Of a stretch of 64,000 nt of DNA, positions 48,686 through 60,006 are shown piece by piece. Positions within the stretch are counted from its first letter, which is position 1, and each line of letters starts with the position of its first letter. Below the pieces are notes generated by a model. That model did no database searches and was not told the origin of the DNA. It saw only the letters and a list, made by a program, of their open reading frames with translations. Source of the DNA: Plotosus lineatus (lineage: Eukaryota > Chordata > Actinopteri > Siluriformes > Plotosidae); contig CM045745.1 in NCBI GenBank assembly GCA_024760905.1, positions 19,654,782 to 19,718,781 of the forward strand, in the 5' to 3' direction. The position numbers and the translations under genes are program-made.

Positions 48686-49085
48686 CTTCGATGTTAAAAT
48701 GCAAAAGTATTTTATTTTAGATAAATAAGCACTTGGGAAAGAACACATCTTTTCATTCTTTCTTTACAAATGATACCCATAGCAATGTAGGTAATTCAAC
48801 GCAGCTGATTGTACAACACTGAATAAATGTCCTTCAGCCAGCTAAACCAGCTTCCAAGTATGAGTGCAGTGAGTTCACTGGCCTTGATGCTACCCTTCTC
48901 GTCATTTATGTAAGATTAGCCAACCTGCATTTAAGAGACCTTTCATGCACACTATCCAGGGGTGTATCTGTTAATTAACACAATGTAAAATGGAAGAAAT
49001 ATACTGAATGGAACATAAACAAATAAAAACAACAAGTGCTATTAGTAGCATTGGCTATGTTTGCATTATCACCCCCAATGTTATA
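48686..49085. other. Unique stretch
   Basis: Nothing recognised. Confidence 0.4.
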
Positions 49086-49377
49086 TATCCCTCGCTACTT
49101 CGTGCTTCAATTCATGCGGCTTCAGTGCTTAGCGGTTTAAAAAAGAAAAAAAAAAAAAATCATCAAATTACAAAATAAAGGAAATTAAGAAAGAATAGGG
49201 GAAAAAGTTACGAAAAATGCCGCAAAAACAAGGCCAATTATGCAAAAAAAAAATACTCAAACACAAAAAAACAACCCAAGACGTCCCATCAAAACTACTT
49301 ACTTTTGTGAGGTGCACGTGTGCATCTGTATGTGTGCGTATTTATATTTTATTTACATCTTACGCATTAATTATTAC
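49086..49377 (-). mobile_element. Tigger-B fragment
   Basis: Right end of the family in reverse (atatccctcgctacttcgtg, ttcaattcatgcggcttcag), truncated at 'tcttacgcattaattatt' where a Tigger-K piece begins. Confidence 0.75.
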
Positions 49378-49914
49378 CTCACCTTAAGATAGTCCCAGCA
49401 AACGAAAAATCCAGGGAACAAAAAATATTTTCCAAAATTTTTTTGTCCCTATACGAAACAAGTTCTCCTTACGAAAAGCGCCAAATGCGCCATTCAAACA
49501 TTCAAATGCGCCATTCAAACATTAAAACGCGCCATTCAAACAATGCACAAGTTGCTCTCCATTGACTATCTCCCAATATCCCACCCCACTGGCCTCCCAT
49601 GGGCTAGGAGGGATGACACAGCTCCCTTGAGCAGTAGCTTGTTTCATTGAGTTTTTCGAGAGTGCTCATTGCAACTTTATTTTTTGGCTCAGGCTTTTAA
49701 CCTTGCATAAACATTTGTAAGATTATAACTGCTAAGAAGACATGGTAAGTATAAGTACCTTAAAAGGTGTGCTTTTATAATTTTTTAAAGGATAGTATTG
49801 GGGGCCTTCGAACGAATCACGCTTTTTACATGTAAAATGCGGTTCTATTTCCGAAGAATCCAGGTTACGAAAAAGGCTCTGGAACGGATAAATTTCGTAA
49901 GGTGAGGTACCACT
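49378..49914 (+). mobile_element. Tigger-K element lacking its first bases
   Basis: Starts 'cctcaccttaagatagtccc' (outer TIR bases missing), one CCAAT unit (49560-49605), and ends …cgtaaggtgaggtaccactg, followed by TG/CA repeat. No ORF left. Confidence 0.75.
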
Positions 49915-49942
49915 GTGTGTGTGTACACACACACACACACAC

Positions 49943-51495
49943 GTCCTGCTTATTATCCATGATTTCTCAGTTTTCTTTGAGAACTTGCACCATTCCTTAC
50001 AAACGCTTTGTTGACTTGAAAACACTAGTTGGATAGTTAGAAGCATGGAATAATTTAGCCACAATGATTGATGGTAAATTTTAAACTAAGAAGCATTGAT
50101 GAATGATCTGGTACAAACCTGGCCTGAATTTAAATCCTTAACAGACTAAGTCATTCATAATGGATAGTCTGTTAAAATCTTGCCAGATTTTAATGATGCT
50201 TGTTTTACTCTGACCTCAATGTCCAGAGCACATCTATATATACATGAACACATACATATTCACTACTTGTCCAGAAAAGCATAAACAGAACTTTTCAGAG
50301 TTTACATTATGTAACTCCATACCTAAACCAAGTATCACCTACTCTGAATAAAATGTCTTGGAGTGCTCACAAAGTATAACAAACTCCTAGGCTGGATGAG
50401 TAAAGAAAACACATCTAGGTGGAGAAAATTGAAAAAGAGTCAGAGGAATGGGGAAGAATAAAAACAAGGACAGCCATATATTGAGAACCAGTAATGGGAG
50501 AAAAAGAAAGGAAGTGGGGATTAGGAAACAGTGGAGAAGAGAGGCCTTAGGAAGAGAAATGTAATTCTTTATGGGATTGGTGGTGTCAAAAGCGCTTATT
50601 TTCGTTTTTGAGGCCTCCTCCCATGTAACCTGCGCACGTTCTCCTCAGCGCTCTCACTTTGGGTTAAAAGCACTCTCGGTACAGTCTGCAGTAATGCTTA
50701 TATATGATCACAGTTCTTTCTCAGATGAGTTATAAAACCAGTGGGGTGAAAAAGTACACTGATAGCATTCCTTCTCTTCTCTAACTCATTCCTATCATTT
50801 CTTCTTCTCCTTTCTTGCTTTTTCTTCATTATTTAATATCTATCTCCCTCATGCTGTCTAGTCCCTGGTCAGCATTGCAGGGAGTAATAAAGAAAAGGAA
50901 GTGAAGTGGTGCTGGTTCATATAAAGGAGAGTTCTTACTCGATCTGAGGAGCTACAAGATTGCAAACTTTCTATCTTTTCAATTACTGGAGGTAAACGGT
51001 TATTCTATTGATTAGATAAAGGAAACAAGAACTTTTACAATATGCTGATCTTTATCATTTTATATCCGTGGGCTCTCAATAATTCCATATGAATGCAATC
51101 ATGCCATTTTGATATATGATATTGTACTTCAATACACTAATGATGTTTTTTGATGTATGATGATATTTTGGTGCACAGGGATGGAGGTAAGAAAATCAAT
51201 GTGAGGAAATAGGACTACCTTCTCGTTTTACACTTTATTTAATCAGGGGACATACGCCGCATTAACATTTTATTTTGTGCAACTAAATTTAATTTCAATT
51301 TGACAAATTAAGCTGCAAAAAAAGATGCATCAGCTTATCTGATCCATTTAGGGAAATCAGGTCCCTACATAAATATTTGTAGTAAACACCAGTTTCTACC
51401 AATAATACACAGTGTGAACCACGAAGCATGTACCAAAGCAAGAACTACATTTTGTACTGTATACTGAAGCAAAACAAATTGTTAATGACAATTTC
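49943..51495. other. Unique stretch
   Basis: No repeat or exon recognised. A GC-richer patch at 50600-50690 stands out from its surroundings and may be conserved non-coding DNA, but this is only an impression. Confidence 0.4.
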
Positions 51496-51770
51496 AGGAG
51501 CCACCCAGTGAAGCTAATATGGTTATTAAAAGCCAGCCACGTTTCTCAGTCTGTCTTGAGAGGCATATAAAAGAAGCATTACTGTCGATCATGAAGAGTA
51601 GGCCAATGGATTGCCATCAGCATGTTTCTGCCTGAGATGGCCTGGCAAGCTGGCCACGGTGTACCCTGTCCTCGCCAATAGTCGCATGGATGTTTGCTCC
51701 CATCTCAGCCAATCCTGGGCACCAACTTCCCCACGACCCTACTTTGGAATGAGCGATTCAGAAAATGAAT
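51496..51770 (+). mobile_element. SINE-B, 5' truncated
   Basis: Body 'gttattaaaagccagccacg', then C-type tail 'caagctggccacggtgtacc' and (gaat)n end; no head. Confidence 0.7.
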
Positions 51771-51867
51771 GTCAGCTCCTAACTGCTGACATGATTAACA
51801 ACCTCAATTGAGCTACACACCAGAGGCATATCTGTGACATATTTGACTCCATCTACATGGCTGTTAA

Positions 51868-52142
51868 TATAGGGATCCCTCGCTACTTCGCGCTTCAATT
51901 CATGCAGCTTCAGTCCATCACGTTTTTTTTTTTTTGTTGTTGTTGTTTTTTTTTTTAATATTCATTGAATTAAAAAAATAAGGAAATTAAGGAAGAATCG
52001 GGGGGTGGGGTGGGGGGGGGGAGAAATCCTGAAAAATAAGGCCAATTATGCAAAAAAACCCCAAACAAACAAAAACAACCCAACCCCCCCCCCCATCAAA
52101 ACTACTTACATTTTTATTTGAGGTGCGCATCTTCATGCATGC

Positions 52143-52232
<90 letters not shown>

Positions 52233-52458
52233 TTATATTTTATTTACATCTTATACATTATTTTTTGATTGTTTAATTGTTATTATAAACATTTATAGTA
52301 TTGAATATGTATTTATTGATATTATATACACATATACTAGTACACGTACTGTACGTTTACATCAGTCGGGGAGGGGGGGGTTGATCTTACTTTGCGGAAT
52401 TCAGTGGTCGCGGGGTGATCTCGGTCCCAATTAACCACGAAAAGTGAGGGATCCCTGT
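51868..52458 (-). mobile_element. Tigger-B element with expanded microsatellite
   Basis: Ends agggatccctcgctacttcg… / …aaaagtgagggatccctg, TA at 52459-52460. At 52144-52230 the short CA run of other copies has grown to about 56 bp of TA plus 30 bp of TG. Confidence 0.82.
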
Positions 52459-52527
52459 AATTCTGTTTCCAGTTTGATACAAAAGTGTTCATCAAGTCAT
52501 TTAGTTTCGCGTTTAATTCTAGTCAGT

Positions 52528-52822
52528 GTGGGGCTGGTGGTGTAGTGGTTAGGGTGCTGGGCTCATGATCAGGAGGTTGTGTGTTCAAATCCTGCTAAAA
52601 CCCCCACTATGCTAAGACTCCTGGGCGAGGTCTTAACCGCAAGTGTGCCTCTGTTCACCCAGCAGGAGAATGGGTACCAGTAAAATGTACTGGGAAGGTG
52701 ACCTGTAATGGACTAGCGTCCCTTCCAGGAGGAGTAATACTCTTAGTCGCTTCATGCTACGAAACTGGGGATAAGCATTGGCCTGATGAGCCACTAGGCT
52801 CGGGTGTAAAAAGCCAAAAAGG
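52528..52822 (+). mobile_element. SINE-D, full length
   Basis: Head tggtgtagtggttagggtgc, B box gttcaaatcc, same body as 11107. Exact 12-bp duplication attctagtcagt (52516-52527, 52823-52834). Confidence 0.85.
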
Positions 52823-52834
52823 ATTCTAGTCAGT

Positions 52835-53518
52835 AATAACAGAGGAGCAGGGCTATGAAATAATTCAACATCCACATCAAAAAGTAAAAAAATTGTTGCC
52901 AAATTTCAATCAATTCTGTCCATATATCATGTATCAGTTGGACTTTGACTTTTAAGTTATGAAAGCATAATTCTGTTTACGGTTCCAAAATAAAAGATCA
53001 GGCTCCAAAGAACTGTCCATAAGACAACGTCCATTAGTTATTTTCCACAAAAACAAGTCTGCCAAGTTTCATCTGATTCTGATGCCTAATAATGAAGAAG
53101 TAGAAATTTTAGAACCAGCTGTCTATAACAACAAACCCAACAACAAGAAGGTGGCACGGAGTTTGTCAGTGAATACTTCCAGTGGAAAAATCGCGTGGTG
53201 CAGTTGTGCTCAATTCCAAAATAATCTGCTTTAAGACACTGGCGACAAACAAATAATCTGATGTGGATGTCGGCAATGAAACCTTATACTGATGGGTTTT
53301 TTTGTTGTTGGTTTTTTTTAGCCCCGCTAGCCCGTTTATGCTAGCTGATAGTGCAAACAGTAAATTTGATTCTTGACCTTTTCCTTGAAAAAAGTTTTTC
53401 AATATTATATTTTCTGTCAGAGACACTTGGATGGCAACATTTAAAAAAAAATGTCTGCTGTAAACAGTGCTCCAAGTTAAACTAAGCTTATAGGAAAGTC
53501 TCTACCTATAAATGAAAT
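52835..53518. other. Unique stretch
   Basis: No repeat or exon recognised. Confidence 0.4.
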
Positions 53519-53797
53519 CAAATGTCTGTCTTCCTTTCGGCTTTTTCCCTTTTACTCGGGAGTCGCCACAGCGAATCATCTGATTCGCACGTTTGATTTG
53601 GCAGAGGGTTTTTTTTTTTTTTTTTTTTTACGTCGGATGCCCTTCCTGTCACAACCCTTTTAGCAAGGGACAGAAACACGCTGACGACTTTGCAGCTACT
53701 CTTTACGAAAGTCAGCAATGGTTCTTTTACATGCCTCTCACCATAGACAGTGAGAGACATGGCCCGCCTTTGATAACCCAGTTAGCCGCACTGGGGG
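53519..53797 (-). mobile_element. SINE-A, 5' truncated
   Basis: Tail (gtctgtcttcctttcggc, ggagtcgccacagcgaatca) and body in reverse, stopping before the tRNA-like head at 'gttagccgcactggggg'. A poly-T of 20 at 53610-53629 is an insertion in the body. Likely ~8-bp duplication aaatcaaa. Confidence 0.8.
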
Positions 53798-54006
53798 ATA
53801 AAATCAAAGAGGAGAGTAAAATGTAGCCTTGTAACCTTGCATGCTTTTCAAGAGTGAAAATTCAGAGCTGGAGTTCTAACCCCAGTGCACACAGGAAAGA
53901 AAGCAAGCAGGCAGGAGGCCTCTTCATTCTGTTCCTCCAAACCATCTTCTTTGTTTTTGAGTAGTCTGGCAGACAGCCTGCTCTTCTGTCTGTATTCCCA
54001 TGGACG

Positions 54007-54008
<2 letters not shown>

Positions 54009-54076
<68 letters not shown>
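54009..54076 (+). repeat. (TG)n microsatellite
   Basis: About 34 units; a second array of 17 units lies at 54191-54225. Confidence 0.95.
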
Positions 54077-54080
<4 letters not shown>

Positions 54081-54189
54081 TACATCCACATGACATGCAT
54101 TCAGTTCCACTCACTCCAAACAGCTCTCTGACTCATTACCTCATAGGCAGAACAGCAACAAGTCCAGCCAACAGTCCAGAATCTCTCAT

Positions 54190-54190
<1 letters not shown>

Positions 54191-54225
<35 letters not shown>
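54191..54225 (+). repeat. (TG)n microsatellite
   Basis: About 17 units. Confidence 0.95.
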
Positions 54226-54227
<2 letters not shown>

Positions 54228-54548
54228 GATTTGTGTGAGGCCAACTTTCAAAGGAGGGGAAAGAAAAAGAACACGAATGAGAGGTGCACGAAAGCGGATA
54301 TTATAGAGCGATAGAACAAGTGAGACAAACAAAGAAAAAAACCAGATGATTACAGTTGACAGTAAATGTGGCACTGAAATGAAATGTAGAAGAGACATTA
54401 TTAGCAAAAAGTGATCCTCCATCTCAAATGGACAGTGATGACCGTGCTACAATGTATATAATTATTTTAATAAAAACATTCAGAGCCATCTTAGCTAGAT
54501 GATATTCCCTCGAATTCTTCACATTGTTCACTATTTTAAAATACACTA

Positions 54549-54583
54549 CAGTGGTACCTCACTTTACGAAAGTAAAGGATTTT
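54549..54583 (+). mobile_element. Tigger-K terminal fragment
   Basis: Only the terminal repeat cagtggtacctcactttacg plus a few bases; no partner end nearby. Confidence 0.6.
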
Positions 54584-55069
54584 AAGTTACTGACAATAAC
54601 CTGCACTGTGAGGCAATTCTGCTACAACAATGTGGTCACTCATGTTTAAGCCACTGTTATATTATTCCAGATAGTGCCAGGGTGAATTCCAGGCTAATCT
54701 CATGAACATTGCAGAAATACACATTGGATGAGATGGCAGTTTGCACACTTAATGAATTGGCTGTGATCAAGTTCTGTTCTCAGCATGTTTATGGGTGGAT
54801 ACATAAATCTCCACACAGACCATAACTAAAGTCAGGATAGTCAATCGTAGTTAAACTATTTATTAACACCCCCCCACCACCACCATCACCACCACAATTA
54901 TAGAAACGAGCAATTAGAGATGCCTGTGTTTTATCAACACTTATACACACATACTGAACATGCCATGTAAAGTGTGACCATTTATATTCGTATGTGGAAA
55001 AGTTAACTGAGAGATAGATTTTTCCTTTGATAGGGAAACCTAGACAAGAATGCAGTTATGTAATCTGAT
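54584..55069. other. Unique stretch
   Basis: A (cacc)n-like run at 54868-54894; nothing else recognised. Confidence 0.4.
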
Positions 55070-55205
55070 AGCCATGTGGGTGTGTGGTTGTGCATGTGTA
55101 GGACCTGCAATGTACGGTTCTATCCCACTCTTTTCCAGAGTCGACTGAGGGAGGCTCCAGCCCCATCATTATTAGAAGCAGTTTGGTGAATGAATGAATG
55201 AAGGG
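55070..55205 (+). mobile_element. SINE-C 3' fragment
   Basis: 'gggtgtgtggttgtgcatgt', 'gtcgactgagggaggctcca', ending in (gaat)n. Confidence 0.6.
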
Positions 55206-55545
55206 ACAGCTGAAAAAAAAATGAATCTTGGATACACCTTCATTCCAATAACAGTACTGTACTGTTAACCAACAATTAAAAGGTGGTCAGCTTGATCAGA
55301 TCTTTGATCAGAGCTTCAAATTACTGACAAAATGCTTCAACGATGAAAATTATTTTAATTTCAGCTAACTGTTGATAGAACATCACTAAATAAATAACAT
55401 GTAGGATGATACCTGTACTAATCGGCATCGTGCACAATCAGAATTACGTATTTCAAAATTGAACTACGAAAATAATTGAATCAAATAATTTGTTGGTGTG
55501 CAAACAAACAAAGCAGCACACTATTCTTTCTGAAAGAAAAGCACA

Positions 55546-55678
55546 CGATAATTTATTCATTCGTTTTCTGAACCACTTAATCCTAATTAGGGTCGCGGGT
55601 AGGCTGACGCCCATCTCAGCCAACTCTGTGCAAGGGCAGGGTACACCCTGGACAGTTCACTAGACTATCACAGAGCCC
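55546..55678 (-). mobile_element. SINE-C/B tail fragment
   Basis: Well preserved tail module: 'ttctgaaccacttaatccta', 'ggtcgcgggtaggctgacgc', 'accctggacagttcactaga'. Confidence 0.7.
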
Positions 55679-56060
55679 AATCATTTATTTACTAAATTTA
55701 TATTTCTGACTTGCTCTTCAGATGCAGTGATTGGCAATTCCTTCTCATTATCTGCTTCTCATATTTCCCTCAACAGCAACCACCTGGAGGAGGGTGAAGG
55801 TTGGCATCAGTCTCCTCCGCTTGCAATCTGACCCCTACGCTGCACTGTAGGATCGCACACAAGTGACAATCAGCAAATGAAGATGAGGTCTGGACTTGAA
55901 TTTACAAAGAACACAACAGCTCATTAGTGATTTCTTGCAAAGGTTAAAAAAGTGGGAAATCTCACATCACTCTCCTCTTCTAGTCCAGGATAACAGCACA
56001 CACCAATCTCACATTCAAAAGAGTGTACATAACCCAGCCATGCCTGAACCCTACCACAAA

Positions 56061-56098
<38 letters not shown>

Positions 56099-56598
56099 GC
56101 AAAAATACACACACGGCCATGGACCAAGCTTTTTCTGTTCTTTGTGGAGACGTTATTTTTATCATATTCAGTGAAGTTGTGTATTTACACAGATACATGT
56201 TACGTCCCTTTTGAAGCATGGTCTCATTTTGTCATTCAGTGTCTTGGTTATCTTGACATTTCCATGTTGTCCAGAGCTCCAAATCAGAACAAACAGGTTT
56301 GAAGTACCCAAAGGTCAACAGATCAATACAAGTGAATATGTCAATGAGGAGGGGAGGCGATGGAGACATGCCAGATATGATAGAATTAGTTATCCACACG
56401 TACATAGATCTGTGTGTGCATGTGTGTGTGTGTTGGGGGGGGGTGTAATATTCGTGGATATTAGTTACAATTTAAATTGCCTTTTTAAATCAAGAGAAAC
56501 CTACTGATTTCATTGTGTAATGTAAACACATAGCTCACAGGAAATCATAAATCATACCTCTTTTTCTTGAAAAATATTAAATATTAATAAAATATCAG
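55679..56598. other. Unique stretch with CA array
   Basis: (AC)n at 56065-56096. No exon recognised. Confidence 0.45.
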
Positions 56599-56946
56599 TA
56601 GGGCGGTACAGTGGTGTAGTGGTTTGCACCCTCGCCTTGCAGCAAGAACGTCCCGAGCTCATTTCCAGGACTTGGACATTTCTTTGTGGAGTTTACATGT
56701 TCTCTCTGTGCTTGTGTGGGTTTCCTCTGGTTACTCCAGTTTCCTCCCACAGTCCAAAAACATGCACAGTACACGACTTGGCTATTCCAATTTGCCCCTA
56801 GGAGTTACTGTGAATGGTTTCTATGTGTGTTGGCCAGCAATTGTCTAGCAAGCTGTTACGAGAGTACACCGCCCTCGCCCATAGTCCAGGCGCTATCCTC
56901 CCTGCTGCCCTAATTAGGAGGAAACAGCTTAGAAAATGATTGAAAG
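56599..56946 (+). mobile_element. SINE-C copy, near full length
   Basis: Head gggcggtacagtggtgtagt and ggtttgcaccctcgccttgc, body 'tttcctctggttactccagt', tail 'agcaagctgttacgagagta'. Confidence 0.82.
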
Positions 56947-57047
56947 AAATGACTTAATAAAATATCAGTGAGTAAATGGAGGAAAAGAAAATTGCCTCTA
57001 ATGTTGGGAAAAGTGACAACAAATATATATTATATATTGTCGATATA

Positions 57048-57292
57048 TAGATTAAGATGGTTTGGACATGTACAGAGGAGGGATAGTGAGTATATTGGTA
57101 GTAGGATGCTGAGGCTGGAACTACCAGGCAGAAGGCCTAGAGGAAGACCAAAGAGACGATTCATGGATGTGGTGAAGGAGGACATGAAAGTAGTTGGTGA
57201 AAGAGAAGAATATGCAAAGGATAGGGTGAGATGGAGGCAGATGATTCGCTGTGGCGACCCCTGAAGGGAACAGCCGAAAGGAAAAGAAGAAG
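57048..57292 (+). pseudogene. RTE-like LINE 3' end, copy 1
   Basis: An open frame ends RLRWFGHVQRRDSEYIGSRM, then LRLELPGRRPRGRPKRRFMD, VVKEDMKVVGEREE and RVRWRQMIRCGDP. This is the C-terminus of the ORF2 protein of RTE-type LINEs, downstream of the reverse transcriptase. The 3' end is tgtggcgacccctgaaggga…aaagaagaag. Severely 5'-truncated, with an ~11-bp duplication attgtc(g/t)atat at 57037-57047 and 57293-57303. Confidence 0.8.
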
Positions 57293-57633
57293 ATTGTCTA
57301 TATCGACGGTAAAACACATTGGTCAGAAAAGTCTAACTTACTTCTGCATGAATAAACTGGCAGATCCCCATAATGAACTATTGTAGTTTGTTTTGATTGA
57401 CAGGTAAGAAAAAAGTAATGCCATAAAAACATTTTACGCGATTGGACTTGCATCCAACGATGATAGTGATGAAGTTTTTCTCTTCTGCCTCTTGGTACAT
57501 GATGTTTGTTATCACAATTAAACAAATATAATCGAAGAGTTCAAAAACATGTTTGGACATGTACAGAGGGGGGATAATGAGTATATTGGTAGTAGGATGC
57601 TGAGGTTGGAACTACCAGGCAGAAGGCCTAGAG

Positions 57634-58175
57634 CAAGGGTGCACAATCCTGCTCCTGGAGATCGACCTTCCAATAGGCATTCGCTCCAACCCTAATCATG
57701 CCCACCTAACCATCCAATCATCTAATCAAGGGACTTTAAAATGTCTTAAGACCTGACTGGATCTTACACGTCGGTGTGCGGACATTTGCTCACAGGACAA
57801 TTGCTCACAACCTTAATGAAAAAACAGACATTTGCTCACAACATATTTTATTTCTTTGTTCTAATAAATGCATAATACAAAAGGATCACAATGTGTTACA
57901 AAAATTCTTCATTCTTATAAATATAAATACATAATGCTAAATTAACTCATTATACATTAGGGTTAGGGTTTAGGGTTAGGGTTAAAATTGAACAAAAAAT
58001 TTTTTATGTTGTAAGCAAATGTCCATTTTTTCATTAAGGTTGTGAGCATTTGTCCTGTTGGCAATTGTCCTGTGAGCAAATGTCCTGGAACCTTACATGT
58101 CATATGGGCCACATTAGGGTTGGAGATAAAGTCATCTGGATGGTAGATCTCCGGGAGCAGGATTGAGCACCCCTG
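57634..58175 (+). mobile_element. hAT-type MITE (copy 1) containing a fold-back element
   Basis: Ends caagggtgcacaatcctgct… / …aggattgagcacccctg with an exact 8-bp duplication gcctagag (57626-57633, 58176-58183). Same family as 60007-60199: both have ~40-bp inverted repeats around ctgctcctggagatc. Confidence 0.85.
57773..58092 (+). mobile_element. Fold-back element with telomere-like repeats
   Basis: Arms of ~80 bp are inverted copies: ggacatttgctcacaggaca…cttaatgaaaaaa on the left and its complement on the right. Flanked by a 9-10 bp duplication ttaca(c/t)gtc (57764-57772, 58093-58101), which fits Mutator-like elements better than hAT. A 'ttagggttagggtttagggt' run occupies about 57957-57984. 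Confidence 0.75.
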
Positions 58176-58364
58176 GCCTAGAGGAAGACCAAAGAGAAGA
58201 TTTATGGATGTGGTGAAGGAAGACATGAAGGTAGTTGGTGTCAGAGGAGAAGATGCACAGGATCGGGTGAAATGGAGGCAGATGATTCGCTGTGGCGACC
58301 CCTGAAGGGAACAGCCGAAAGGAAAAGAAGTAGAATCGAAGAGTTTAAAAAGTCTCATCCTTAC

Positions 58365-58447
58365 TTGTGAAGTCTCTCCTGTTTCTTTGTGTCCTGTGGT
58401 GTGAGGGATCCACTGAGCATTCACCTTCTGTCCTTGTTCTTTCCATG
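58365..58447 (-). CDS. Putative exon 2, ADAM-like prodomain (83 nt)
   Basis: On the minus strand this segment follows a clear acceptor (pyrimidine-rich tract ending TTTGTTTCAG) and is followed by a good donor (CAA|GTAAGG). With one base carried in, it reads WKEQGQKVNAQWIPHTTGHK… to …GETSQ and ends on a codon boundary. A second frame (starting MERTRTEG) is also open, so the frame choice rests on the next exon, which starts in phase 0 and has only one open frame. The WIPH segment, a linker, then the next exon's YPE… resembles the start of ADAM prodomains, where a short strand with a Pro precedes a His/Tyr-Pro pair. An RTE-like LINE copy is inserted a few bases beyond the donor, with its target duplication at 58334-58351. 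No match was searched; product assignment is inference. Confidence 0.5.
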
Positions 58448-58544
58448 CTGAAACAAAGACAAGATTTATTTATTTAACCTGACAAAAAATTGTTAACTTT
58501 ACAAGACCCTCATTTCTCTTTTCACGCTCTATGTAGCGTGATAA

Positions 58545-58880
58545 ATTATGGCAGCGAGATATGGTAATGGTTTACATGTTTGGGTTCCAGTCCTGGGCTT
58601 GGGTGTTGTTGTTTGGAGTGTGCATGCTCCCTCCATGTTTGCATGGGTTTCCTCCGGGTACACCGGATTCCTCTTACAGACCAAAAGTCATGCACATTAG
58701 ACGAACTGGTTGTTTCGACAAGCTGCCCCTCGGTGTCAATGTGTGTCAAAATATTTGTGTTGGCTATGCAATAGTCTGGCAAGATGTTCAGCATGTGCCC
58801 CACCTTCGTCCGTTGTCGGCTGACATAAGCTTTTGCGTCCCTGAAAGCCTCATAGCACTGAGTAAGTGAATGAGTGACTG
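58545..58880 (+). mobile_element. SINE-C copy
   Basis: Head diverged; 'gtttcctccgggtacaccgg', 'catgcacattagacgaactg', tail 'gtcggctgacataagctttt' and (gagtgact)n end. Confidence 0.72.
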
Positions 58881-59399
58881 AGTGTGTGTATGTAAACAGT
58901 GACTCCTAGATTCACTTTGAAGCACAAATTCTTCTCTACTGCTCATTAAAATCCTTAATTAACTTGACTCTCGTCAGCCCTGAAATCAAACATAACGACA
59001 GACAATGGGTCAAAAAAATTGCATTAGATTTATCATGGTAGTCAAAAAGCTCCTCGATGTCACGCTCCAGGGGTGGATGAGATCCGCCCTGAATCTCTCA
59101 GGGCTCTGGATGTTGTCGGACTGTTTTGGTCGACACATCTTTGCAACATTCCGGAGTCATTGATGGCTGTACCTCTGGATTGGCAAACCCGGGGTGGTAG
59201 TCCCCCTTTTTAAAAAGGAGGAACAGAGAGAGTGTTCCCATTATCGTGGAATCACACTCCTCAGCCTGCCCGGGAAAGTCTATGCAGGAGTATCGCAGAG
59301 CAGGATCCGACCGGCTTGAATGGCTGAATTTCGGATTCAGGAGGAAAATGTGGATTTCAGCCTGGTTGTGGCACTCTCGGCCAACTATACACTCTACAG

Positions 59400-59677
59400 C
59401 AGGGGTCACCAACATGGCGCCCATGGGCCTGTTCCAAAAATAGCAGTGAATAGGCCCGCCACTCTTCATTGAGCTGCATATAATCTTTTTTGGGATTTTT
59501 TTTTTTTTTAAATCAAAACAATATCTTCACATAGATGAAGATCATTAATTATTAATAATAACAAATAATTAAAGATAAATTGAGCAAATTTCTGAAGTGC
59601 GTATCAACCTGGTAGCCCTTAACATTAATTGGTACCCAAGAAGTAGCTCTCAGTCTCAAAAAGGTTGGTGTCCCATG
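59400..59677 (-). mobile_element. hAT-type MITE, second family
   Basis: TIRs caggggtcaccaac / gttggtgtcccatg, AT-rich middle, 278 bp. Duplication ctctacag / ctgtacag (59392-59399, 59678-59685), 8 bp with one mismatch. Removing it restores the LINE reading (LYTL… then RILEGAFEFAQ). Confidence 0.82.
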
Positions 59678-60006
59678 CTGTACAGGATACTAGAGGGGCA
59701 TTCGAGTTTGCGCAATCTGTCCACATGTGCTTTGTGGATTTAGAGAGCGCTTTCGACCGTGTCCCTCGAGCAATCTTGTGGGGTGTGCTCTACAAGTATG
59801 GACCAGTTGCTACGGGCCATTCGGTCTCTGTATCACTAGAGCCAGAGTTTGGTTTGCATTGGTAACAACAGGTCGAATTAGTTTCAGATGAGAATTGGAG
59901 TCCACCAAGGCTGTCTTTTTATCAATGATTCTGTTCATAATTTTTTATGGTTAGAATTTCTAGGCGCAGCCACGGCACTGAAGGGTTCTCTTTGGTGGTC
60001 ATAGGA

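Larger units (their letters stand above)
57548..58333 (+). mobile_element. RTE-like LINE 3' end, copy 2, with nested elements
   Basis: Left part 57548-57633 and right part 58176-58333 form one LINE tail, colinear with 57060-57292. Flanked by an 18-bp duplication with one mismatch, aatcgaagagttcaaaaa (57530-57547) and its partner at 58334-58351. It sits in the putative intron, in the opposite orientation to the gene, about 13 bp past the donor of the 83-nt exon. Confidence 0.85.

Noticed and set aside
57957..57984. A chromosome end or assembly join, suggested by ttaggg units
   Set aside because: The run is short and enclosed between matching arms of a fold-back element with its own target duplication.
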